A stretch of DNA of 30,000 nt from Bacillota bacterium (GCA_023391695.1 JAEWAK010000048.1:1-30000); one strand, 5' to 3'. Positions 7,145 through 14,517 are shown, counted from the stretch's first letter. Numbers and translations: made by a program. The notes: generated by a model not told the origin, from the sequence alone.

Positions 7145-8173
7145 TCAGATATGGTCAGCAATGGTATAAATTAATTTTTCGGATTCTTCCCAGCCTAAGC
7201 AGGCATCCGTAATGGATTTGCCGTAAATATGTTCGGATACCTTCTGATTTCCGGGTTCAATGTAGCTTTCGATCATAACGCCTTTAACTAAGCTGGCAAT
7301 ATCGGAGTTAACAAAACGGCTGTGTAATACTTCACGGACAATTCTTGGCTGTTCGCAGTATAACTTGTTGGAATTGGCATGGTTGGCATCCACGATAACA
7401 GCAGGATTTGCAAGTTCCCTTTCGTTATACATCTCAAGCAGGAGGATTAAATCTTCATAGTGGTAGTTGGGAATGGATTGCCCATGCTTATTTACCGCAC
7501 CTCTTAAGATGGCATGGGCCAGAGGGTTACCGGTGGTATGTACTTCATAGGCGCGGTAGAGGAAAGTATGGCTGGCCTGGGCTGCAACACAGGAATTTAA
7601 CATAACGGAAAAATCACCGCTGGTGGGGTTCTTCATACCTGCCGGGCAGTCCATTCCGCTGATGGTCAGGCGGTGCTGCTGGTCTTCCACGGAGCGGGCA
7701 CCGACTGCAACATAGGATAAGATATCCTCTACATAGGGCCAGTTCTCAGGATAGAGCATTTCATCCGCCGCAGTCAGACCGGTTTCTGCTATGGCACGTA
7801 AATGCATTTTACGCATGGCAATCAGGCCTTCCTGTAAGTCCGGTTCTTTTTCGGGGTCCGGCTGATGTACGATTCCTTTATAACCCTCACCGGTAGTTCT
7901 TGGTTTATTGGTATAAATTCTCGGAATAATGATAATTTTATCCTTTACTTTGTCCTGGACTTTGGCAAGTCTATTGATATAATCGCAGACAGAATCTTCA
8001 TTATCTGCGGAACAGGGGCCAATAATAACGATAAATTTATCGGAGTTACCCGTAAAAACCTCTTTGATCTGATTATCTCTTTCTTTTTTTATCTGGACAT
8101 CTTTTTCCGGCATGGGATACATTCTGATCAATTCGGAAGGGGAGATAACTTTTTTTTCGAATAAAAAACTCAT
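7145..8173 (-). CDS. 3-deoxy-7-phosphoheptulonate (DAHP) synthase, class I
   Basis: Condenses phosphoenolpyruvate and erythrose 4-phosphate to DAHP, the entry step of the shikimate pathway. The 342-residue protein is the AroF/G/H-like type I-alpha form: IGPCSADN near residue 52, PRIYTNKPRTTGEGYKG (PEP and metal region), GARSVEDQQHR, GMKNPTSGD and IVDANHANS are all present, as is the late GVMIESY motif with a metal-ligand glutamate. The N-terminal extension of about 45 residues is the segment that carries feedback control in the enterobacterial isozymes; which amino acid regulates this one cannot be read off. The start is supported by AAAGGAGT upstream of the ATG and by a good promoter. It is transcribed alone, in the same direction as the downstream-lying def pair. 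Confidence 0.95.
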   Translation of the reverse strand: MSFLFEKKVISPSELIRMYPMPEKDVQIKKERDNQIKEVFTGNSDKFIVIIGPCSADNEDSVCDYINRLAKVQDKVKDKIIIIPRIYTNKPRTTGEGYKGIVHQPDPEKEPDLQEGLIAMRKMHLRAIAETGLTAADEMLYPENWPYVEDILSYVAVGARSVEDQQHRLTISGMDCPAGMKNPTSGDFSVMLNSCVAAQASHTFLYRAYEVHTTGNPLAHAILRGAVNKHGQSIPNYHYEDLILLLEMYNERELANPAVIVDANHANSNKLYCEQPRIVREVLHSRFVNSDIASLVKGVMIESYIEPGNQKVSEHIYGKSITDACLGWEESEKLIYTIADHI

Positions 8174-8213
8174 ATTAAAACTCCTTTCACTTTAGCATAT
8201 TAAATTTTTAAAT

Positions 8214-8242
8214 ATTTTAAACGTTTTTAATCTTTAAGTCAA
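8214..8242 (-). promoter_or_regulatory. Sigma-A promoter of DAHP synthase gene
   Basis: On the minus strand TTGACT (8242-8237) and TAAAAT (8219-8214) are separated by exactly 17 bases, about 40 bases ahead of the start codon. Confidence 0.65.
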
Positions 8243-8285
8243 TAAAATTGTTACAATTAAACGTAAACGTAAGGCCGGACGTTAA

Positions 8286-8744
8286 CTACTTTAGCTTAAC
8301 ATATTCTGTTACAAAATCAGTAAAAAGAATCCCGTCTAAATGGTCTATTTCATGGCAGAAACACTTTGCCAGGTCACCGATTCCGGTTAAAGTGATACTT
8401 TCACCGTTTTCATTTAAAGCCTGTACAGTAACTTTTGCAGGCCGGGTTAATTTCCCCCAGGTACCCGGGATGCTTAAGCAGCCTTCAATCACTTCCTGAT
8501 CGCCTTCTTCTTCAAGAATCACCGGATTTACCAATTTTATCAGTCCCTGTCCCATGTCTATTACTACCAGCCGTTTTAATATACCGACCTGAGGGGCGGC
8601 CAGCCCTCCGCCTATTTTGGAGTGATACATGGTTTCTGCCATGTCCTCTAAAAGCATTCGTATTTTATCATCGACCTTTTCAACTGTTTTACTCTTTTTT
8701 CTTAATATGGGGTCTTCTTTTAACCGTATCTGTCTTAACGCCAT
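8286..8744 (-). CDS. def: Peptide deformylase
   Basis: Removes the formyl group from the N-terminal methionine of nascent proteins; a cytoplasmic metalloenzyme, usually iron. All three signature motifs are present in the 152-residue product: GGGLAAPQ (45-52), EGCLS (87-91, metal ligand C89) and HEIDH (131-135, metal ligands H131 and H135, catalytic E132). Length is typical for the compact Gram-positive-type enzymes. The ATG at 8744 overlaps the end of the upstream XRE regulator gene by 10 bases, which implies a shared transcript and possible translational coupling. Pairing of def with a small HTH gene is unusual compared with the common def-fmt or priA-def-fmt arrangement, so this may be a second deformylase copy in the genome. 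Confidence 0.95.
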   Translation of the reverse strand: MALRQIRLKEDPILRKKSKTVEKVDDKIRMLLEDMAETMYHSKIGGGLAAPQVGILKRLVVIDMGQGLIKLVNPVILEEEGDQEVIEGCLSIPGTWGKLTRPAKVTVQALNENGESITLTGIGDLAKCFCHEIDHLDGILFTDFVTEYVKLK

Positions 8745-8980
8745 GCTTCAACACCTCTGCTTTGCCGTGATCTGGATTTATGTTCACTTTCTTCAAAAAT
8801 AAAAACTTCTTCAATCGAACTATGAAATGCTTTGGATATATCATAAGCCAGCCATATGGAGGGTTCGAACTTTTCCGTCTCAATTGCATTGATTGCCTGT
8901 CTTGATACACCTACTAGTTCTCCTAACTGTTCCTGGGTCAGTCCAAAGGATTCCCGGAACTCACGGATTCTGTTTTTCAT
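8735..8980 (-). CDS. Small XRE-family HTH transcriptional regulator
   Basis: An 81-residue protein with one helix-turn-helix of the Cro/CI (XRE) type over about residues 3-58: MKNRIREFRESFGLTQEQLG then VGVSRQAINAIETEKFEPS. The region after it (IWLAYDISKAFHSSIEEVFIFEE) is typical of short regulators such as YozG-like proteins. It ends in a basic, low-complexity tail that overlaps the first 10 bases of def. A good purine-rich RBS (GAAAGGCAGG) precedes the ATG. Targets are unknown. Two short palindromes upstream (9015-9025 and 9030-9044) that share TTACATT are candidates for its own operator. Confidence 0.88.
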   Translation of the reverse strand: MKNRIREFRESFGLTQEQLGELVGVSRQAINAIETEKFEPSIWLAYDISKAFHSSIEEVFIFEESEHKSRSRQSRGVEAWR

Positions 8981-9014
8981 TGAATACCTGCCTTTCTCTT
9001 TTAAACAACAGGAG

Positions 9015-9044
9015 AATGTAACATTAGCCTTACATATAATGTAA
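9015..9044. promoter_or_regulatory. Paired palindromes upstream of the XRE gene, possible operator
   Basis: AATGT-A-ACATT (9015-9025) and TTACAT-ATA-ATGTAA (9030-9044) lie 15 bases apart, 35 to 64 bases ahead of the XRE start codon. Both contain the TTACATT half-site on the minus strand. Binding by the XRE protein is an inference. Confidence 0.4.
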
Positions 9045-9096
9045 TTATCAGAAGTTGTTTTAAAACTTCTGATAAAAGGCGGTGTTATTTACCGCC
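9045..9096. other. Two adjacent hairpins in the divergent spacer
   Basis: TTATCAGAAGTT (9045-9056) pairs perfectly with 9064-9075 over 12 bp, and GGCGGT (9078-9083) pairs with ACCGCC (9091-9096). Neither is followed by a T tract. Confidence 0.6.
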
Positions 9097-9133
9097 GTGT
9101 ATCAGACTGCAGGAACATGAATTTTTTGTTCCC

Positions 9134-9204
9134 GCGCCGAAGGTCGTGAGTGTGCATCAACGGCACGAAGTGCCGCATACCATAGATGCTTATTCCTATG
9201 GTAT
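9134..9204 (+). repeat. Dispersed structured repeat, family 2, copy B
   Basis: Shares GCGCCGAAGGTCGTGAGTG, GCATCAA and CCGCATA with copy A at 3141. The core hairpin here is GGCAC-GAA-GTGCC (9162-9174). A second perfect 9-bp hairpin follows: ATACCATAG (9177-9185) with CTATGGTAT (9196-9204). Confidence 0.75.
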
Positions 9205-9240
9205 ATAGTTATAACATTTCTGACATGATATGTCAAGTTA

Positions 9241-9287
9241 ACCTTACAATTATCCGGTTAGTCTTAACAGCCGGATAATTGTAAGGT
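9241..9287. other. Long perfect hairpin in divergent intergenic region
   Basis: ACCTTACAATTATCCGG (9241-9257) pairs perfectly over 17 bp with 9271-9287, around a 13-nt loop. No T tract follows on either strand and no gene ends here, so it does not look like a plain terminator. A smaller palindrome TGACAT-GAT-ATGTCA lies just upstream (9221-9235). Confidence 0.7.
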
Positions 9288-9355
9288 ATATTTGGTTAAA
9301 ATGGAATATCCGCATTCCGCCTAACTGCCTGCTCCTGGCCCGAAAAGAGTTGTAG

Positions 9356-9384
9356 TTGAATAATTTATTATTAAATTATATAAT
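9356..9384 (+). promoter_or_regulatory. Sigma-A promoter of the pyrimidine-nucleoside phosphorylase operon
   Basis: TTGAAT (9356-9361) and a perfect TATAAT (9379-9384) are separated by 17 bases in very AT-rich DNA. The predicted start near 9391 gives a leader of about 170 bases with several hairpins (GTTC-GTAA-GAAC at 9491-9502 and CCGTG/CACGG at 9505-9524). Confidence 0.75.
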
Positions 9385-9562
9385 AAAGAATATGGTATAT
9401 TCTATAGGGTAAATATTTAATTGAGCTTAAAAAATATATTGATTACTCCTTTGGCATGTTTTGCGGTGAATAAAGTTTATATGTATGTCAGTTCGTAAGA
9501 ACCGCCGTGACTGTACAGCCACGGAAATTAAAGATTCGTCAGTATGACAGGAGGTTATATTT

Positions 9563-10888
9563 ATGGGAATGTATGATTTGATAGTTAAAAAAAAGATGGG
9601 TTTGTCTTTGAGGGAAGATGAAATTAATTTTATCGTAAAAGGTTTTACAAACGGGGAGATTCCGGATTATCAAATGGCTGCCTTTTTAATGGCGGTCTGT
9701 TTAAAAGGTATGGATAAAAAAGAGACCATAGCCTTAACCCTGGCTATGGCACACAGCGGGGATATGCTGAATCTGTCTGCTATTGAAGGAATCAAAGTGG
9801 ATAAGCACAGTACCGGCGGAGTTGGCGATAAAACTTCCCTGGTTTTAGGACCTATGGTTGCTTCTTTAGGAATACCGGTTGCCAAAATGTCCGGAAGGGG
9901 GTTAGGCCATACGGGAGGAACCATTGATAAATTAGAAAGTTTTCCGGGGTTTTCCACCTCTATACCGACGGAAAAATTTATTGAGAATATAAACCGCATG
10001 AAGATGGCAATAGTGGGACAGACAGCCAACCTGGCTCCGGCGGATAAAAAGATCTATGCCCTGAGGGATGTTACGGCCACGGTAGATAATATTTCCCTGA
10101 TAGCCAGCAGCATTATGAGTAAAAAAATAGCTTCCGGTGCCGATGTCATCGTACTGGATGTAAAAACCGGCAGCGGGGCTTTTATGAAAACCCTGGAGGA
10201 TTCCATTGCCTTAGCAAAAGCCATGGTTGAGATCGGATATGGTGTGGGCAGAGAAACCTATGCTGTTATAACCGATATGAACCAGCCTCTTGGAAGGGCC
10301 GTCGGCAATTCCATTGAAGTAGCGGAAGCGATCGATACTTTATCGGGCAATGGGCCGGAAGATTTACTGGAAGTCAGTTTGACCCTGGGAAGTTATATGC
10401 TGCTTGGGGCCAAAAAAGCCGGATCGGTGGAAGAAGCCAGAGAATTATTAAAGAAGACCATTGAGGATAAGTCGGCATTGAATAAATTAAGCGAATTTAT
10501 ACGTGCCCAGGACGGAGATGACCGGGCGGTTTATGATACCGGGCGTTTTCCGAAAGCTTCCATACAGGCAGAAGTTATTGCAGAGAAAGAAGGATATGTT
10601 ACCAGGATTGTTACGGATGAAATCGGTATGGCGTCCCTGATATTAGGCGGCGGCCGCGAAACCAAAGACAGCGTAATTGACTTAAGTGTCGGCATTTATA
10701 TTCATAAAAAACTGGGAGATAAGGTGAATTCCGGAGATTCCCTGGCTACCCTGTATGGAAATGCTGCGGATAAAGTAAAGGCGGCAAAGGAAAGATATCT
10801 CAGGGCTTACACCATTGAAGAGGCAAAACCGGAATCCGGAAAATATATTTACGGCATTGTTACGAAGGAAGGTCTGGTTCGATTTTAA
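9563..10888 (+). CDS. pdp: Pyrimidine-nucleoside phosphorylase
   Basis: Splits uridine, thymidine or deoxyuridine with phosphate into the base and (deoxy)ribose 1-phosphate; cytoplasmic, nucleoside salvage. The 441-residue protein has the family hallmarks: an N-terminal helical domain, KHSTGGVGDKTSL (phosphate-binding loop, about 81-93), GRGLGHTGGTIDKLES (about 111-126), and the C-terminal barrel-sandwich domain. Length and motifs fit the NP-II family (Pdp/DeoA). The lysine in LDVKTGSGAF also fits. Bacterial Pdp accepts uridine and thymidine, whereas DeoA prefers thymidine; the Gram-positive origin favours Pdp. The start is fixed by AGGAGG (9549-9554) 8 bases upstream. It is probably followed on the same transcript by the tiny membrane gene and the DUF1653 gene. 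Confidence 0.95.
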   Translation: MGMYDLIVKKKMGLSLREDEINFIVKGFTNGEIPDYQMAAFLMAVCLKGMDKKETIALTLAMAHSGDMLNLSAIEGIKVDKHSTGGVGDKTSLVLGPMVASLGIPVAKMSGRGLGHTGGTIDKLESFPGFSTSIPTEKFIENINRMKMAIVGQTANLAPADKKIYALRDVTATVDNISLIASSIMSKKIASGADVIVLDVKTGSGAFMKTLEDSIALAKAMVEIGYGVGRETYAVITDMNQPLGRAVGNSIEVAEAIDTLSGNGPEDLLEVSLTLGSYMLLGAKKAGSVEEARELLKKTIEDKSALNKLSEFIRAQDGDDRAVYDTGRFPKASIQAEVIAEKEGYVTRIVTDEIGMASLILGGGRETKDSVIDLSVGIYIHKKLGDKVNSGDSLATLYGNAADKVKAAKERYLRAYTIEEAKPESGKYIYGIVTKEGLVRF

Positions 10889-10946
10889 ACCGTGAACAAA
10901 GCGGAGCGAAAGCCCCGGCCTTCGACTGACTGGAAGGAAGCATAAA

Positions 10947-11113
10947 ATGAGTAACGAAAAGGATGAAATAAGAAGTGAGAAAATAACAAAAGAAACCAGG
11001 ACGATTCAGAACCAGGGTATATTTCCAAGGTGTTTTCCATTATCGGACCGCTTATACTATGTGTCAGCTGTGTGGTTGTTATGAAAAAAATCAAGAAAAC
11101 ACTGCAATTGTAA
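10947..11113 (+). pseudogene. Tiny single-span membrane protein gene with apparent frameshift
   Basis: An ATG at 10947 follows GGAAGG with good spacing and opens a charged stretch (MSNEKDEIRSEKITKETRT). This frame soon runs into unrelated sequence and stops at about 11067. In the frame one base back, open from 10979 to the TAA at 11111-11113, lies a convincing membrane span: VFSIIGPLILCVSCVVVM followed by KKIKKTLQL. Joining the two frames somewhere between 10979 and 11018, where there are A-rich runs, gives a protein of about 55 residues with a charged cytoplasmic head, one helix and a basic tail. No classical slippery heptamer was found, so a one-base deletion or sequencing error is more likely than programmed frameshifting. 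Function unknown. Confidence 0.5.
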
Positions 11114-11141
11114 ATGTTTATTAAGAAAGGGAGGTTTAAGA

Positions 11142-11744
11142 TTGGAACAGAAGAGAATACCGGAACCAGGTCAGCTATACAGGCATTTTAAAAATAATCT
11201 GTACCAGATTATTACGGTAGCGGCTCATTCTGAAACGAGTGAAAAGATGGTCGTATACCAGGCTTTATATGGAAATTTTAAAACTTACGTCAGGCCCCTT
11301 GCCATGTTTATCAGTGAAGTGGATCATGAAAAATACCCGGACGTAAAACAGAAGTACCGCTTCGAGCCGGTTATCTTAAGCGTGGAAGAGGAATCCGATA
11401 TGGGCAGAAGTACTCAGGTTCCGGAAGAAAGTGGAAGTCCCGTTCCTGACACCGGTGATCCGTATGAAATAAAAATATCCGAAGACAGAGGCTCCCAGAC
11501 AGACATTGCGGCTTTAGACGGCAGCATTAATCCGGTACTGCTTGAATTCCTGGAAGCGGATACCTATGTGGAAAAGCTTGACATCCTGCTATATAAAAAG
11601 AAATATATCAATGATAAAATATTAAATGATATGGCCGTATCCATAGACTGTACCGTAGATGACGGGGACCTTGAGGAACGTATCAGTGAATTTGCGTTCT
11701 GCTTACAGACTCACGCACGCTTTGAGAGTAACCGTCTCCGCTAG
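11142..11744 (+). CDS. DUF1653 domain protein
   Basis: A 200-residue cytoplasmic protein. The N-terminal 65 residues form a DUF1653 domain, a small beta-rich domain of unknown function: PGQLYRHFKNNLYQIITVA, then HSETSEKMVVYQALYG and VRPLAMFISEV. The middle (about 85-125) is acidic and probably disordered; the last 75 residues are helical with no match known to me. The start is TTG at 11142, 7 bases after AAGGGAGG; there is no ATG nearby in frame. It follows pdp and the small membrane gene closely, which suggests one operon, and a strong hairpin terminates it at 11772. Confidence 0.85.
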   Translation: MEQKRIPEPGQLYRHFKNNLYQIITVAAHSETSEKMVVYQALYGNFKTYVRPLAMFISEVDHEKYPDVKQKYRFEPVILSVEEESDMGRSTQVPEESGSPVPDTGDPYEIKISEDRGSQTDIAALDGSINPVLLEFLEADTYVEKLDILLYKKKYINDKILNDMAVSIDCTVDDGDLEERISEFAFCLQTHARFESNRLR

Positions 11745-11771
11745 ATATGGAAGTCAAAAATGGCAAATACC

Positions 11772-11825
11772 AAACTGCCGCAGAGGCATGGATCTTCCAG
11801 GCTTCCTGCGGCAGTTTCTTCTTAT
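11772..11825 (+). terminator. Intrinsic terminator after the DUF1653 gene
   Basis: AAACTGCCGCAG (11772-11783) pairs perfectly with CTGCGGCAGTTT (11806-11817), with a further TGGA/TCCA pairing inside the loop, followed by CTTCTT. Confidence 0.8.
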
Positions 11826-11950
11826 GCAATAGGAACGACCCATTGCATAAAAAAGCCCTCCTGGCAGGATGCACATGACGTGCTAAGGTAGGTTGTCACT
11901 GAAGTGACAGCACATCAACACCAGAGTCTGGCAAGCCAGACGCTTTCTTA
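11823..11950 (+). repeat. Dispersed structured repeat, family 1, copy 2
   Basis: Second copy of the element at 1492. The opening inverted repeat (TATGCAAT, 11823-11830, with ATTGCATA, 11842-11849) is shorter, but the body AAAAAAGCCCTCC-GGCAGGATGCACATGACG and the TGTCAC-TGAA-GTGACA hairpin are kept. The last hairpin is shifted to TCTGG-CAAG-CCAGA and again precedes CTTTCTT. Confidence 0.8.
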
Positions 11951-12067
11951 TGTAACAGCTTCGGATCAAACATTTCGTGATACATATTCAATTAGCACTA
12001 ATTATATCCTTGCGCATATGATACACTGAATGCACTTTTTTTCCAAAAATATAAGGAGTTGATTTGT

Positions 12068-12409
12068 GTGGAATATATAAAATTGAAATTCGATAAAAAA
12101 ATTATTGCTATCCAGCATCATGTACATGAATTTCAGGGCTTTTTGAAAATAGCGGATGATCATTATCACCGATGTACCGGTGTTACAGGAGAGGCAATTC
12201 CCATAGATAAAAAAAATCATATTCATGAAATTGTTTTCCGGACAGATTTTATTAACGGACATTACCATGAATTTATCGGAAGGACCTCAGGAGCTGTTCT
12301 TGTTGGGGACAGACATATACATTATGTGGAGTCGGTTACCAGTACGGCTGCGGACCATAAACATGATTTCCGTCTGATTGCAGTATTTGACGACCCATAT
12401 GGAGAATGA
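12068..12409 (+). CDS. YmaF-family histidine-repeat protein
   Basis: A 113-residue protein recognisable as a YmaF-type protein (Pfam YmaF) by regularly spaced His-x-His motifs: HHVHEF, DDHYHR, NHIHEI, GHYHEF, RHIHYV and DHKHDF. Between them recur short TG-V/AI segments (GVTGEAIPI, GRTSGAVLV), so the protein is built of about five copies of a 20-residue beta unit. Such H-x-H arrays suggest metal binding, but the role of the family is not established. No signal peptide is seen. GTG at 12068 is chosen as start, 9 bases after AAGGAG (12053-12058); a TTG at 12059 in frame abuts that site. It stands between a family 1 repeat and the punA promoter and may be monocistronic. Confidence 0.8.
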   Translation: MEYIKLKFDKKIIAIQHHVHEFQGFLKIADDHYHRCTGVTGEAIPIDKKNHIHEIVFRTDFINGHYHEFIGRTSGAVLVGDRHIHYVESVTSTAADHKHDFRLIAVFDDPYGE

Positions 12410-12426
12410 TATTTTTACCGGCGGCG

Positions 12427-12455
12427 TTGAAGCTGGTATAATTTTCTGTTATAAT
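12427..12455 (+). promoter_or_regulatory. Sigma-A promoter of punA
   Basis: TTGAAG (12427-12432) and a perfect TATAAT (12450-12455) are 17 bases apart, with a short leader of about 40 bases before the ATG at 12503. Confidence 0.8.
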
Positions 12456-12502
12456 GAACGCAATAAAATATAAAAAACGATAGTATTAAGAAGGAGATTA
12501 AC

Positions 12503-13336
12503 ATGAATCCAGTTTACGAAAAGCTTAATCAATGTTATAAAAGTTTCAGTGAAAAAATTAATTTTAAACCAAAGGTAGCCCTGGTTCTTGGTTCCGGACT
12601 CGGAGACTATGCGGACGGTATCCAGATTGAAGCTGTTTTAAATTACAGTGATATCGAAGGCTTTCCCGTATCTACCGTGAAAGGCCATAAAGGCAGGTTT
12701 GTATTTGGACATATTGGCAATATTCCGGTAGTTATTATGCAGGGAAGAGTACATTATTACGAAGGTTATCCGATTTCTGATGTTGTATTGCCCGTCAGAC
12801 TCATGAAATTAATGGGAGCCGAGGTTTTATTTTTAACGAATGCGGCCGGCGGTGTAAATTATTTCTTTAAAAGCGGTGATTTTATGATGATTACCGACCA
12901 TATATCGGATTTTGTACCTTCACCGTTGATCGGGGAGAATATTGAAGAATTAGGAGTGCGTTTTCCGGATATGAGTCATGTATATGACATGAAATTGCAG
13001 GAAATTATACGCAGCACGGCTCAGAGCTTAAATATTCCTTTACAGGAAGGAGTCTATATCCAGCTGACCGGGCCCAACTTTGAGACTCCCCATGAAGTTA
13101 AAATGTGCAGGATTCTGGGAGCGGATGCAGTGGGTATGAGTACAGCCTGCGAAGCGGTAGCTGCCAACCATATGGGAATGAAGATATGCGGAATCTCCTG
13201 CATTTCCAACCTGTGTGCGGGAATGATGGATCAACCCCTTACTCATGAAGAGGTTCAGGAAACTGCCGACCGTGTGGCGCCGTTATTTAAGGAATTAATT
13301 ACGGAAACGATTATTAATATTGGAAAGACGCTTTAA
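12503..13336 (+). CDS. punA: Purine nucleoside phosphorylase, trimeric type
   Basis: Phosphorolyses inosine and guanosine (and deoxy forms) to the purine base and (deoxy)ribose 1-phosphate. The 277-residue protein is the class I, trimeric PNP: LVLGSGLGDYAD (phosphate loop, about 28-39), GHKGRFVFG, MQGRVHYYEGYP, LTNAAGGVN, and GPNFETPHEVKMCRILGADA followed by VGMSTACEAVAANHMGM. The conserved Asn of the purine site (SNLCAG, late in the protein) is present, fitting 6-oxopurine specificity. The RBS AAGGAG is well placed. A strong promoter starts it, and a zinc dehydrogenase gene follows 30 bases later, so the two probably form an operon. Bacillus has its homologue downstream of xerD and drm; the same neighbourhood is loosely kept here. 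Confidence 0.95.
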   Translation: MNPVYEKLNQCYKSFSEKINFKPKVALVLGSGLGDYADGIQIEAVLNYSDIEGFPVSTVKGHKGRFVFGHIGNIPVVIMQGRVHYYEGYPISDVVLPVRLMKLMGAEVLFLTNAAGGVNYFFKSGDFMMITDHISDFVPSPLIGENIEELGVRFPDMSHVYDMKLQEIIRSTAQSLNIPLQEGVYIQLTGPNFETPHEVKMCRILGADAVGMSTACEAVAANHMGMKICGISCISNLCAGMMDQPLTHEEVQETADRVAPLFKELITETIINIGKTL

Positions 13337-13366
13337 ATAGGATTCTTATAAGGAAAGGCATTACCA

Positions 13367-14290
13367 ATGAAAGCTTTATATTATGAAAAAGGCGTAAAGT
13401 ACCTGGAGAACTATGGGATACCGGTCCCGGGGCCAGGGGAAAGCCTGATTAAAATTATAATCAGTGCGGTCTGCAATACGGATAAGGAAATATTAAAAGG
13501 TTACAAACCGGATTTTAAAGGTGTTCTGGGACATGAATTCGTAGGTACGGTGGTAAAATCCGGTGATAAGAATTTAATAGGAAAGCGGGTTGTCGGAGAG
13601 ATCAATGCCATCTGCGGGGAATGTATCTATTGTAAGACCGGCAGGAAAACCCACTGTATTAACCGCAGGGTAATCGGAATTGAAGCTAAGGACGGGGCTT
13701 TTGCCGAGTATATGACTTTGGATACAAGTCTGCTTCATGTTGTACCCGATGAACTGCCATCGGAAGTTGCCGTATTTACGGAACCACTTGCCGCAGCACT
13801 TGAAATTATGGAACAGGCCCATATTAAACCATCTCATAACGTGGCCGTTCTTGGGGACGGAAGACTGGCTTATATGATAGCCCAGGCAGTTTCCTTATCC
13901 GGAGCCGATCTTACGGTTGTGGGAAGACACGAAGAAAAACTGGCTAATTTCCGAAGTTTTGCCAAAACTGTAACCGGTACGGAGGAGACTTTTGAAGTGG
14001 TAATCGATGCCACCGGTTCGCCTTCCGGCCTCTTAACAGCCGTTACGCTGGTCCGGAAAAAGGGCATTATCGTATTAAAAAGCACTTATGCCGGGAAGGT
14101 TGAGATTGATATGAGCTATTTTGTTGTGAATGAAATAACCATAATGGGAAGCAGGTGCGGCCCTTTTGAACCGGCCCTTCAACTGTTGAAAAGAGGGCTG
14201 ATTACCCTGCCGCCGGTTGAAATTTATGATTTGAAGGACTATGAAAAGGCATTCAGGTCAAAAGCCTTTAAAGCAGGATTCAGGTTTTAA
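13367..14290 (+). CDS. Zinc-dependent medium-chain alcohol dehydrogenase-like protein
   Basis: A 307-residue medium-chain dehydrogenase/reductase. Catalytic-zinc ligands are visible as C36 (AVCNTD) and H56-E57 (GHEFVG), and the structural zinc lobe has four cysteines at 83, 86, 89 and 97 (CGECIYCKTGRKTHC). A Rossmann region follows (VAVLGDGRLAYMIAQAVSLSG, about 153 onward), where the usual GxGxxG is GDGRLA, as in a known subset of short MDR proteins. The C-terminus (KAFKAGFRF) is slightly short but ends normally. An AAGGAAAGG-type RBS precedes the ATG. It follows punA by 30 bases, hinting at sugar or polyol metabolism downstream of nucleoside breakdown, but the substrate is unknown. It is translated independently and closed by a hairpin at 14380. 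Confidence 0.85.
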   Translation: MKALYYEKGVKYLENYGIPVPGPGESLIKIIISAVCNTDKEILKGYKPDFKGVLGHEFVGTVVKSGDKNLIGKRVVGEINAICGECIYCKTGRKTHCINRRVIGIEAKDGAFAEYMTLDTSLLHVVPDELPSEVAVFTEPLAAALEIMEQAHIKPSHNVAVLGDGRLAYMIAQAVSLSGADLTVVGRHEEKLANFRSFAKTVTGTEETFEVVIDATGSPSGLLTAVTLVRKKGIIVLKSTYAGKVEIDMSYFVVNEITIMGSRCGPFEPALQLLKRGLITLPPVEIYDLKDYEKAFRSKAFKAGFRF

Positions 14291-14379
14291 TCTTAAAGTT
14301 AAGTTACCGGAGCGGTCTTTTTTCAAATTATGGAAATAAATCGAATGAAAACGGAATATCGAATGAAACTCAAAATTCA

Positions 14380-14420
14380 GGGATGCTGTAATGAAATAAT
14401 TTTACGGCATCCCCTGTTTA
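14380..14420 (+). terminator. Hairpin terminator downstream of the dehydrogenase gene
   Basis: GGGATGCTGTAA (14380-14391) pairs with TTACGGCATCCC (14402-14413) over 12 bp with one wobble, followed by CTGTTTA. It lies about 90 bases after the stop codon. Confidence 0.65.
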
Positions 14421-14481
14421 TGAGGCTGCTGAAAAAGTCCCCTTTTCGTTTTCTGAACTGAATAAGGGCGTATATAAAAGA

Positions 14482-14511
14482 TTGATGAAAATTATTAATG
14501 TTATTTATAAA
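14482..14511 (+). promoter_or_regulatory. Likely promoter of the nucleoside ABC importer operon
   Basis: TTGATG (14482-14487) and TATAAA (14506-14511) are 18 bases apart in AT-rich DNA. The transcript would start near 14518 and carry the attenuator-like leader before the gene at 14681. A TATAAT at 14516 has no good -35 partner. Confidence 0.5.
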
Positions 14512-14517
14512 TAATTA

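Noticed and set aside
9450..9562. Cobalamin riboswitch in the pdp leader
   Set aside because: Only short words resemble the B12 box region; the ordered set of conserved segments is missing and the gene is unrelated to cobalamin.
14422..14445. GAGGCTGCTGAAAAAGTC as an insertion-sequence end
   Set aside because: It recalls the ends of some IS elements, but no inverted partner, duplication or transposase fragment was found nearby.
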